From: an uncultured bacterium
GTDB taxonomy: Bacteria; Bacteroidota; Bacteroidia; Chitinophagales; CAIODY01
Length of the DNA stretch: 21,178 nt
NCBI GenBank assembly: GCA_903871715.1
Contig: CAIQHW010000597.1
Coordinates: 1-21,178 of the forward strand
Direction of reading: 5' to 3'
In this document: in pieces, positions 14,013 through 21,178 of the stretch
Layout: each line of letters begins with the position of its first letter
How positions within the stretch are numbered: position 1 is the stretch's first letter
Program-made: the position numbers and the translations under genes
The notes under the pieces: model-generated
Told to the model about the DNA's origin: nothing
The model's database searches: none
What the model saw: the letters and a program-made list of their open reading frames with translations, nothing else

Positions 14013-14096
14013 TTAGGTTTGTATTAATTCGCAATTTTTCAATGCTCAATTTCTCAATTCAAAAACATTGAGCAATTGCGCCATAAAGTAATTGAG
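14013..14096. other. Leader of the sigma-factor module, rich in repeated words
   Basis: No gene. On the minus strand the words TGCTCAAT and ATTGAGCA (plus-strand positions 14067-14074 and 14043-14050) form an 8-bp inverted repeat with a 16-base loop, flanked by GCAAT and ATTGC. TTGA words recur at 5-8 base spacing inside it. It could fold as a hairpin after the transketolase stop or in the sigma leader. There is no T-run, so it is a poor intrinsic terminator. Confidence 0.4.
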
Positions 14097-15053
14097 CTAA
14101 TTTTTTCTTGCAATCGCTTTTAATGCTGCACTCACAATGTTTGGTGCGTCTAACCCATATTTAATCATCAATTCATCGGGTGTACCGCTTTCGCCAAAGC
14201 TATCATTCACAGCCACCATTTCGATTGGCGCAGGAAAATTTATTCCTAAAATTTGCGCCACCGAATCGCCTAAACCACCATTCCGCTGATGTTCTTCGGC
14301 TGTAACCACACATCGTGTTTTTGCAACGGATTTTAAGACTGCATCACCGTCAAAAGGTTTAATGGTGTGCATGTTGATAATTTCAACACTTACGTTTTGT
14401 TCGGCTAAAATTTTTCCAGCTTCAATCGCTTTCCAAACTAAATGTCCGCAAGCAATAATAGTTACATCGCTGCCTTCACATAAAATTTGCGCTTTGCCAA
14501 TTTCAAATTTTTGCGTAGTAAAATTTGCGCATTTTGGTCTGCCAAATCTTAAATACACAGGACCTTGATAATCAGCAATGGCAAGTGTTGCAGCCCTTGT
14601 TTGATTATAATCTGCTGGCACAATTACGGTCATATTGGGCAACATGCGCATTAAACCAATGTCTTCCAAAATTTGATGGGTGGCGCCATCTTCGCCAAGC
14701 GTAAGCCCAGCATGGCTTGCACACACTTTTACATTTTTATTGGAGTAAGCAATAGATTGACGAATTTGGTCGTAAACCCTGCCAGTGCTGAAGTTGGCAA
14801 ATGAGCCTGTGAAAGGAATTTTGCCACCAATGGTTAATCCACCGGCAACACCCATCATGTTGGCTTCCGCAATGCCGCATTGGATAAAGCGTTCAGGAAA
14901 ATCTTTGATAAAATTATTCATCTTCAACGAGCCTGCTAAATCGGCGGTAAGTGCCACCACATTGGGATTGGTTTTACCCAACTCGTGCAACCCATCACCA
15001 AAGCCAGCTCGGGTTTCACGTTCATCTATCTTTTGAATATCGGTAACTTTCAT
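14097..15053 (-). CDS. Transketolase, C-terminal subunit (split enzyme)
   Basis: A 318-residue protein covering the pyrimidine-binding (Pyr) and C-terminal domains of a thiamine-diphosphate transketolase. The Pyr domain starts at residue about 10 (RAGFGDGLHELGKTNPNVVA). The glutamate of CGIAEANMMGVAGGL is the residue that activates thiamine diphosphate. HAGLTLGEDGATHQILEDI is the conserved loop. The last domain begins near residue 190 and ends normally. The cofactor pyrophosphate-binding N-terminal half (GDG...N motif) is absent, so the enzyme must be a two-subunit type, as in archaea and many Bacteroidota. Unusually, the N-terminal subunit gene is not next door: upstream is plsY. The product would act in the non-oxidative pentose phosphate pathway. 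A DXS-like or pyruvate dehydrogenase E1-beta role is less likely. Confidence 0.9.
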   Translation of the reverse strand: MKVTDIQKIDERETRAGFGDGLHELGKTNPNVVALTADLAGSLKMNNFIKDFPERFIQCGIAEANMMGVAGGLTIGGKIPFTGSFANFSTGRVYDQIRQSIAYSNKNVKVCASHAGLTLGEDGATHQILEDIGLMRMLPNMTVIVPADYNQTRAATLAIADYQGPVYLRFGRPKCANFTTQKFEIGKAQILCEGSDVTIIACGHLVWKAIEAGKILAEQNVSVEIINMHTIKPFDGDAVLKSVAKTRCVVTAEEHQRNGGLGDSVAQILGINFPAPIEMVAVNDSFGESGTPDELMIKYGLDAPNIVSAALKAIARKN

Positions 15054-15095
15054 TTTTGTAAGATTTGAGTATTTAGATTTGAGAAATGAGATTTG
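15054..15095 (-). repeat. Three 14-nt direct repeats filling the transketolase leader
   Basis: On the minus strand the 42 bases immediately before the ATG are three units of 14: CAAATCTCATTTCT, CAAATCTAAATACT and CAAATCTTACAAAA. The word CAAATCT is perfect in all three. A near-consensus promoter element lies just upstream (15102-15109), so the array would make up nearly the whole 5' untranslated region. Confidence 0.75.
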
Positions 15096-15101
15096 TAAGT
15101 G

Positions 15102-15109
15102 CGAAAGTA
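15102..15109 (-). promoter_or_regulatory. Candidate -7 element of the transketolase gene
   Basis: The minus strand reads TACTTTCG, one base off TAnnTTTG, placed so that transcription would begin near position 15095, at the first of the three 14-base repeats. No clear -33 element is seen. The remaining bases up to the plsY stop (15110-15227) are AT-rich and hold no gene. Confidence 0.4.
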
Positions 15110-15165
15110 GAAATTAAATTTTCGCTAATTGAAAAAGGAAATCAACAAAGTGTGGAAAGAAAAAC

Positions 15166-15187
15166 AAAAAGTTAAGTGAAACTTTTT
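15166..15187. terminator. Weak AT-rich hairpin after plsY
   Basis: AAAAAGTT (15166-15173) and AACTTTTT (15180-15187) pair around a six-base loop. It lies about 40 bases after the plsY stop on the minus strand. With a single G-C pair it would be a poor intrinsic terminator, though a T-rich stretch follows on both strands. Confidence 0.3.
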
Positions 15188-15227
15188 TTTGAAAATTTTG
15201 AAGAAAATAAAGTGTGAAAATTGAAAA

Positions 15228-15872
15228 TTATTTCCTCAATTTCTTTTTAAAAATGTAGGTTTTGCTTTCGGTGCCATTTACCAATCGTTGGATGTTTTTT
15301 TGGTGTGTGGCAATTACAGTAAAGGTTGCAGCAATGGCAAACAAGCGAAATAATATTTGGTCGTCGTGTTTAAAAGCTAAAAAAATTAACACGGGCAAAG
15401 CCACACTTGCCAACAAACTGCTTAAGGAAACATAATTAGAGAAAGCCAATGTTACTACAAATATTGCCATGCACAACAACGCTACTTCGGTATGAATGCC
15501 CAACAATACGCCAAACATGGTGGCAATTCCTTTGCCGCCTTGAAATTTTGCAAACAATGGAAACACATGCCCTACAACCGCTGCAATGCCTAAAATTACT
15601 TGAAAATTAATAAATGAATCGGAATGTGGCGAATAGGTAGAAAATAAATAAGCCAACTTGATAGCACCAATACCTTTCATTACATCTACTAATAAAACAA
15701 ACACGGCTGGCACTTTGCCTAATGTGCGCAAAGTATTGGTAGTGCCTGCATTGCCGCTACCAAATTCGCGAATATCAATGTTGTAGAAATATCGGCCAAC
15801 CCACACTGCAGTTGGAATTGAACCTAATAAATAGGCTAAAATAATTGAAAAGTTATCTAAAACTGGAAACAT
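15228..15872 (-). CDS. plsY: Glycerol-3-phosphate acyltransferase (acyl-phosphate dependent)
   Basis: A 214-residue polytopic inner-membrane enzyme that transfers an acyl chain from acyl-phosphate to glycerol-3-phosphate, the first step of phospholipid synthesis; plsC in this window does the second. Motif 1 is GSIPTAVWVGR followed by DIREFGSGNAGTTNTLRTLG (residues about 17-52), where most relatives have GSGNxGATN. The glycine-rich motif HVFPLFAKFQGGKGIATMFG (about 104-123) is intact, and a third conserved region with HQKNIQRLVNGTE lies near the C-terminus. At least five hydrophobic segments are visible. Length is normal. A perfect TAnnTTTG promoter element lies 30 bases upstream, so it begins its own transcript rather than being read from the large upstream gene. 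Confidence 0.94.
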   Translation of the reverse strand: MFPVLDNFSIILAYLLGSIPTAVWVGRYFYNIDIREFGSGNAGTTNTLRTLGKVPAVFVLLVDVMKGIGAIKLAYLFSTYSPHSDSFINFQVILGIAAVVGHVFPLFAKFQGGKGIATMFGVLLGIHTEVALLCMAIFVVTLAFSNYVSLSSLLASVALPVLIFLAFKHDDQILFRLFAIAATFTVIATHQKNIQRLVNGTESKTYIFKKKLRK

Positions 15873-15901
15873 TTATTTTACAAAAATTTAAAATAGAGGT
15901 G

Positions 15902-15909
15902 CAAAGGTA
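15902..15909 (-). promoter_or_regulatory. Promoter -7 element of plsY
   Basis: The minus strand reads TACCTTTGC, containing a perfect TAnnTTTG with the often-seen C after it. Transcription would begin around 15895, about 20-25 bases before the plsY ATG. It lies in the 74-base gap after the large exported-protein gene. Confidence 0.7.
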
Positions 15910-15946
15910 CAAAAAATAATTCACTAAAAATTATTTCAAACGTGAA

Positions 15947-18900
15947 TTAATACCTCAACATTTTCATGTTTGCTTTAAATTGTTTCACCCGAGAGTCGCT
16001 TCCCACTTGATATTGGTAGTATTCAGTTGGTTTGGCAGCATCTACAGTAACTTTTCTTTTTTCAGGTACAATTTTGTTGATGGCAGCGTTGAAACCATCG
16101 TTGCTGCTGTTCAATTGCAAAATGTGCGCACGATACATGAAACAATAATAATCCACTTCGCTGGTTTCAAACATGATGTTGAAAAAATCGTCGCCACGTT
16201 TGCCACCAAATTCTAAATAAGCATAAATCTTTTTGCCAAAATAATTGTTGCCCACATTAATCAAACCCACTGGGCATGAGCCTCTCCAGCTAGCGGTGAA
16301 TGGATCGTAAATTAATTTTACATCGGTAAACAAAATATTAAATGGTGAACTTTTTGGGAAGTCTAATTTTGGCGGACCATCAATACTCTCATCTGTTGCG
16401 TCTTTCACGGGTTTGAATGCTTTTTTCACTTCGTGAAGGGTTAAAAATTCGCTGAAAGATTTTTCATAAAAAGAAAGATTTTTGCCAAAATTAATTGCCT
16501 CTTTATCGGTAATATTATCCATCAATTCTTTAATCATCATGTTGTATAAATCTGAGTTGAAATCAATTTTTAAACCCACACTGGCATTCATAATCACACT
16601 GTTTTTATTCAAATCGTAAGTGGCATTGCCCGATAGCGAAACCTGCATCCCTTGGTAGTTGTAGCCCAAATCAAATTTTCCATCGCAATACATTTTGTTG
16701 CTGTTATCATTAAAACGCACAAAGTTTCCTTTGTTCGATTCGCCACGGATTTTTGTACCCAAACCGTAAGTGAGGTCGTTGGTTTGCGCATTATATTCCA
16801 AAGTTCCTTCTGGAATAAAAATGGGAATATCAGTAGCAGTGCTGGCTGACGCAAAGATGGCAGGATAAACACCAACCGAATCAAACGTGCTGCGCAAAAT
16901 GCCAAAGAACACTTTTTCGCCTTTTTCATTTTTTGCATTTTGCACATCAAATGTGCCCGAGTCGGCTTTGATAACGGAGTTGAGGGTAAACCATTCGGTT
17001 GGAATTGTTGTACTTTTCAATTTCAATTTTGCAAAACCATCCAATGTTGGATTGCGTTCTTTTGAATTAAATCGAAAATATCCTTTAAAGTTCATTTTTT
17101 GATTTAGGGCAAAATTATTTTCCTCTTTGATGTTGGCAAAACCAACGCTACGAATTTTTCCTTTGTATTCGCTCATCGTCAATGTATCCACCTGTAACAC
17201 CTGCTTGCCAGTGATTTTGCTGGTGAAATCGTATTTTGCATTCGTTGCCAAATAATTATCTCGGCTAAAAATTTTAACTGTTGCGTTGTAAATTTTGTGG
17301 TGCTGTTTTACCGAATCGCAAATGATGCTGGCGTTTTTCAACAACTTCATTTCGGCTTTTGGTTCAATGTACACCATGCCGCTATCGGGCTTCACCAGTG
17401 CATCGCCAGTGTTGATGTAAGGAATATCGCTCACCGTCAATTCATAATTTTGCAAATTGTATCGGGCATTTTTTCCTACAAAACTTAAACCTTTTTGCGC
17501 AGGATTTTGCGACATGAACATGGCTGTACTGCCCGCTGGGCTTACAAAATCAATCAATTTTTTGTCCATATCCCAATGAAATTTATTGATAGAAGTGGTG
17601 TATTGATTGTAAATAAAATCGGCTGAAAGCTCATTGTCGTTGGATTTAAAGTCGCCCATTCGTTTTTCAAAATCAATGGTCGAATGCACATTGGGCGATG
17701 TAACCGCAATATTTCCATCCGCCGTTTTGATTTTAATATCTGATGAATCGGCTTCGGCATCCATTTTTCCAAACTTCATCAAAGAGCTGTGCATGGCGGC
17801 TTCCGACCAATACAACACCCCATTTCCTGTCATGCCTTTTGATGAAATAATGATATTGCCTTTCAATTTTGCCACGTTGCCAAACACTTGAAAAGGTGTG
17901 GTATCCATTTTCACTTCCATTCTATCAGCGGATGGCATCCAGTGTGTATGCACGTTTTGATTAAAGGTTTCGGGAAATGGCAAAGGTGCTGTGGTGGCTG
18001 TTTGTGTAAATATTTCTACTTTTGCATTTAATGAATCGGGCGTAAACAAAATGCTTTTTGCCATCTGCTTATTGGCAATGAAACCAAATTCGCCATCGCC
18101 CAGCAAACCTGCATTGCTTAAGGCTATAGCACCTTTATACTTACCTTTGCCGCCATACAAATCGAAACCATTTTCGGGTGTGGTGGTTTGGAAGCCCAAC
18201 GACAAATCTTTCTGAAACCTAAGCTGTTCGCTGAATTCAGGAAATATACCACCCGATTTTAGCACACCAGGGAAATGAATATTTTGCACCAAAAAAGTGT
18301 TTAAACTATCCAATTCAAATTTATCCAACTCGAAATGAAATTTGCTTTTTTGATAAGCATGATGATGAATTTTTTCATCATCATAATAAGCAAACGAATT
18401 GGTGGTAGAAATTAATTTTGGATAAGCAGGCAATTTTGTTCGGCTTGATTTATTGAATGGTCCATCAATCATCAAGTCGCCATCTAAGCCACAGATATAG
18501 GTTTTAGACGGAATTAAATCTTCTCTTCCATCTTGAAATTTTTTTCCTGTCGGAATATTAATCAACATCGAATCGGCTCTTTTCATACCCACTTTAAATT
18601 CTTTGTAATTGAAAGCGAAATCTTTTCCTTTAAAATCTAATCTGCCACCAAACATGCCACCCTTAAAATCCATATCCCTATTCTGTTTCATGGTTAGCAT
18701 GCCATTTTTAGGAAAAATAGAAACCATATTGGAATCGCTTAATTCAAATGATTTAACACCTTCGATAAAAATATTTCGGTCGGTTAAATCAATCTGCGCT
18801 GCCCGCCCACTGGCACTTTGCGAATTTATTTTGATGTTATCGTAATCAGTTAATTTGCTTCTTGCTTTCACATACATCAACGTTTTATCTTTCATAGTTA

Positions 18901-20431
18901 CCAAATGTTTTGATTCATCATAAAAAATAAAACCATCTTCGGTAAGCTTGTACAAGGTGGTTTTTATGGTGCTTTCATCATAGCCAGGGCTCATTTGCTT
19001 GGCAATATCATCCGCATACATTTCACGAGTTTTGTGCGTTTCAGAATATTTCTTAATCACATCAATCGGGTTGAAATCTGCTATGTTGGTGTATTTATCA
19101 ATTTTATTGCCTTCATAATAATTATAGGATTCAAATGTGCTGGCAATTTTTCCAGCCGCCGAAATTTGTGCCAACTGAATTTTGTTGCTATCAATAGGCC
19201 ACATGATGGCTTCAGCACCCAATTCGCATTGATGATAAGAATCGGCAAACGGAATTTTGGAAATACCCATATCGCCGCGTTGCAGTTTCAGCAAGCGTTT
19301 GGGGATGTTGAAACTTAATTCGCAGCCCGGATGCGAAATAGAATCGGCAACACCTTCATAAATTTTTGCCACAGCATTGTTCGATAAAATTTCAATCCCT
19401 TTTTTAATAAAAAACTGGTACGATGTAGCCACAGCAACTAATTGCGCCTTGTTGTTGTAAAATTTAATTTCCGCAGGCTTACCATTTACACCAGGCCCAA
19501 TCACATTGTAACCTGCCATACCAAAGCCTCCGCGATATTTTACGCCTTTCGAAATATCTTTCAAATCGTAGTAATTGGCAGAAGTAAATTTTGGGAAAGT
19601 GCTGCTGAAAGTGCCCATTTTTCTGGTGTTCAGGCGGTCAACTAATTTACCGTAAACTGGGGAATTAAAATATAGTTTGTTAGTAAATTTTGCCGAATCA
19701 ATATTCAATTCCGATTTCAAAGCATCAATCGAATATTTGCCAAAAGTAGCGTAAACGCTATCACTGCTCAATCCTGCCTTCGACCAATCTGTGGTACCAT
19801 TTGTGCCCACCCACTTTTCTTTTCCAATCAACCATTCGCCCGAAGTGTTCTTTACTCTCAATGTATCGCCCGAACCAGTGATAACAAAATTGCATTTCTT
19901 GAACACCAATTTTGCTTCGTTATCAAACAGTAATTCAAAACCTTCCGATTCGCAAAACCATTTTCTATCGCCATTTTCTTTAAAAATATTTTTTGAAAAA
20001 AATGCTTTTGAAAATTCCATAAAATTGCTGTACTCCTTTGTCATACCCACTTTCTGCGATTTCACTACATCTACAATCATGGCATTCCATTTTGAAAATA
20101 AACCTGCATCGCCTTTTTGCGAAGCATAAGCAATCATGGCTTCTACATAACTATAAAATTGCGGCACACGATATTTTTGGTCTAATAAAAAGTTGCAATT
20201 CGCAGCCACTTCTCTCACCTGTTCTTGCGATAAGCCGTGATTTTTTTCCACCGCAGTTTCCCAATCATCCATCAGTTTTTTGTTTTGCTCCATTTTATTT
20301 TCGGTCATAAACTTTTTTATCTGCTTACCAAAATCTTCGACACTTGTAGTTGAAAACCTTTCTGCTTGGGGCTTTTGAGCCATGGAAAAAAATGGAATAA
20401 AAATAAGAAGAAGAGAAAAATATTTTTTCAT
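15947..20431 (-). CDS. Large exported protein of unknown function (1494 residues)
   Basis: I do not recognise this family. A clear signal peptide (MKKYFSLLLIFIPFFSMAQ, cleavage after MAQ) shows export. Residues about 25-150 look helical. From about 150 to the end the protein is mostly short beta-strand-like segments with recurring patterns of the sort G-x-x-x-L-K-G-x-I, for example NVAKLKGNIIISSKGMTGNG (about 855-875), reminiscent of layered beta structures such as OstA/LptA- or AsmA-type repeats. No family can be claimed. Residues 470-518 resemble a winged helix. The C-terminus (about 1361-1494) is a separate aromatic-rich block. No membrane segment beyond the signal, no lipobox cysteine and no obvious type IX secretion C-terminal domain are seen. 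tpiA lies six bases upstream, so the two are cotranscribed. The frame is intact over 4.5 kb. Confidence 0.8.
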   Translation of the reverse strand: MKKYFSLLLIFIPFFSMAQKPQAERFSTTSVEDFGKQIKKFMTENKMEQNKKLMDDWETAVEKNHGLSQEQVREVAANCNFLLDQKYRVPQFYSYVEAMIAYASQKGDAGLFSKWNAMIVDVVKSQKVGMTKEYSNFMEFSKAFFSKNIFKENGDRKWFCESEGFELLFDNEAKLVFKKCNFVITGSGDTLRVKNTSGEWLIGKEKWVGTNGTTDWSKAGLSSDSVYATFGKYSIDALKSELNIDSAKFTNKLYFNSPVYGKLVDRLNTRKMGTFSSTFPKFTSANYYDLKDISKGVKYRGGFGMAGYNVIGPGVNGKPAEIKFYNNKAQLVAVATSYQFFIKKGIEILSNNAVAKIYEGVADSISHPGCELSFNIPKRLLKLQRGDMGISKIPFADSYHQCELGAEAIMWPIDSNKIQLAQISAAGKIASTFESYNYYEGNKIDKYTNIADFNPIDVIKKYSETHKTREMYADDIAKQMSPGYDESTIKTTLYKLTEDGFIFYDESKHLVTMKDKTLMYVKARSKLTDYDNIKINSQSASGRAAQIDLTDRNIFIEGVKSFELSDSNMVSIFPKNGMLTMKQNRDMDFKGGMFGGRLDFKGKDFAFNYKEFKVGMKRADSMLINIPTGKKFQDGREDLIPSKTYICGLDGDLMIDGPFNKSSRTKLPAYPKLISTTNSFAYYDDEKIHHHAYQKSKFHFELDKFELDSLNTFLVQNIHFPGVLKSGGIFPEFSEQLRFQKDLSLGFQTTTPENGFDLYGGKGKYKGAIALSNAGLLGDGEFGFIANKQMAKSILFTPDSLNAKVEIFTQTATTAPLPFPETFNQNVHTHWMPSADRMEVKMDTTPFQVFGNVAKLKGNIIISSKGMTGNGVLYWSEAAMHSSLMKFGKMDAEADSSDIKIKTADGNIAVTSPNVHSTIDFEKRMGDFKSNDNELSADFIYNQYTTSINKFHWDMDKKLIDFVSPAGSTAMFMSQNPAQKGLSFVGKNARYNLQNYELTVSDIPYINTGDALVKPDSGMVYIEPKAEMKLLKNASIICDSVKQHHKIYNATVKIFSRDNYLATNAKYDFTSKITGKQVLQVDTLTMSEYKGKIRSVGFANIKEENNFALNQKMNFKGYFRFNSKERNPTLDGFAKLKLKSTTIPTEWFTLNSVIKADSGTFDVQNAKNEKGEKVFFGILRSTFDSVGVYPAIFASASTATDIPIFIPEGTLEYNAQTNDLTYGLGTKIRGESNKGNFVRFNDNSNKMYCDGKFDLGYNYQGMQVSLSGNATYDLNKNSVIMNASVGLKIDFNSDLYNMMIKELMDNITDKEAINFGKNLSFYEKSFSEFLTLHEVKKAFKPVKDATDESIDGPPKLDFPKSSPFNILFTDVKLIYDPFTASWRGSCPVGLINVGNNYFGKKIYAYLEFGGKRGDDFFNIMFETSEVDYYCFMYRAHILQLNSSNDGFNAAINKIVPEKRKVTVDAAKPTEYYQYQVGSDSRVKQFKANMKMLRY

Positions 20432-20437
20432 AAAAAA

Positions 20438-21178
20438 TTAAATGCTGTTGATGATAGAAATAAAATCGTTTGCTTTTAAAGATGCACCGCCAATTAATCC
20501 GCCATCCACATCGGGTTGGGCAAATAATTCGGCTGCATTATCGGGCTTACAACTGCCGCCGTAAAGAATTGAAATTTGTTGTGAAATGGTTTCGGAATAT
20601 TTTTTTGAAATTAACCTTCGGATAAAAAAGTGCATGGCTTGAGCTTGCGCAGATGTAGCATTTAAGCCTGTTCCAATTGCCCACACAGGTTCGTAAGCAA
20701 TCACACAATTTAGAATTTGCATGGCATCTAACTGAAACAAACTTTGCGCCAATTGATTTTCAACAAACGATTCTTGCTCATTTTTATTTCTAAACTCTAA
20801 AGTTTCGCCACAACAAAAAATAGGCTTCAAGTTGGCTTGTAGCAGGGCATTCACTTTTTGCGCTAAAAATTTTTCATCTTCGTTAAAATAAGCTCTACGC
20901 TCCGAATGCCCAACCAGCACATATTCTACCCCCACCGAAATTAATTGCTTTGCCGAAATTTCGCCCGTGAATGCGCCATTGGGCTGTGGATACACGTTTT
21001 GAGCGCCTAAATAAAAATTGTTTTTACCCGAAATTATTTTTGAAACTTCGTGCAACGAAGTAAATGGCGGAATTAAAATGATGGTTGTATTTGAATTTTG
21101 TGAAGCTGATTGAGCTACAATTTCTTCAGCTAAATCAATGCTTTGCGGCAAATTGTTGTTCATTTTCCAATTGCCTGC
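20438..21178 (-). CDS. tpiA: Triosephosphate isomerase (5' end beyond the window)
   Basis: This cytoplasmic TIM-barrel enzyme interconverts dihydroxyacetone phosphate and glyceraldehyde-3-phosphate. The frame continues past the first in-window Met (21163) to the edge: the codons before it read A-G-N-W-K, giving AGNWKMNNN, the conserved N-terminus with the catalytic Lys. The real start is therefore a few codons outside. The electrophilic His is in LVGHSERRAYF, the catalytic Glu in AYEPVWAIGTG, and the phosphate-binding loops ILYGGS and DGGLIGGASL are intact. The 246 visible residues leave only about five missing. The large exported-protein gene starts six bases after the stop, with no terminator between. 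Confidence 0.96.
   Translation of the reverse strand, partial: AGNWKMNNNLPQSIDLAEEIVAQSASQNSNTTIILIPPFTSLHEVSKIISGKNNFYLGAQNVYPQPNGAFTGEISAKQLISVGVEYVLVGHSERRAYFNEDEKFLAQKVNALLQANLKPIFCCGETLEFRNKNEQESFVENQLAQSLFQLDAMQILNCVIAYEPVWAIGTGLNATSAQAQAMHFFIRRLISKKYSETISQQISILYGGSCKPDNAAELFAQPDVDGGLIGGASLKANDFISIINSI

Noticed and set aside
16609..16950. 113-residue frame on the same strand inside the large exported-protein gene
   Set aside because: It lies in another reading frame of an intact 4.5-kb gene, with no separate start signals and low-quality composition.
15947..20431. The large protein as a type IX secreted gliding adhesin
   Set aside because: No C-terminal sorting domain of the usual pattern is visible, and the repeats do not match known adhesin repeats.

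Overview
The window looks like chromosomal DNA from a member of the Bacteroidota, probably near the Chitinophagales. The evidence is gliding/type IX secretion genes (gldE, gldF, gldG), AT-rich composition, almost no Shine-Dalgarno sequences, and several leaders with the Bacteroidota -7 element TAnnTTTG. No mobile element, CRISPR array, tRNA or rRNA was seen; this is ordinary core genome. Genes are mostly on the minus strand. Layout from left to right: a bidirectional terminator (40-78); prs and a transaldolase (minus); the SRP RNA gene ffs (minus); engB (plus), converging on an RDD membrane protein and an amidohydrolase (minus); a divergent promoter region and then plsC-gatC-LolD-like ABC ATPase (plus), converging on trpS (minus); gldF-gldG, gldE and ssb (minus); a three-gene module of ECF sigma factor, repeat-bearing membrane protein and periplasmic LTxxQ-like protein (minus); the C-terminal half of a split transketolase; plsY; a 1494-residue exported protein of unknown function; and tpiA, cut by the right edge. 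How the genes work together: prs, transaldolase, transketolase and triosephosphate isomerase belong to pentose-phosphate and lower glycolytic metabolism. plsC and plsY make phosphatidic acid. engB, gatC, trpS and ffs serve ribosome assembly, tRNA charging and membrane targeting. gldE/gldF/gldG serve gliding and/or type IX secretion. The sigma-factor module is probably an envelope-sensing regulator. The most unusual items are: (1) the putative anti-sigma protein 12505-13401, whose cytoplasmic part is five tandem copies of a 36-residue unit in exact 108-bp register; (2) short-period degenerate tandem repeats (8 or 14 nt) directly in front of several start codons; and (3) the large exported protein 15947-20431. 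Three starts were moved from the longest open frame (prs, gldF, the amidohydrolase), and tpiA was extended to the window edge.
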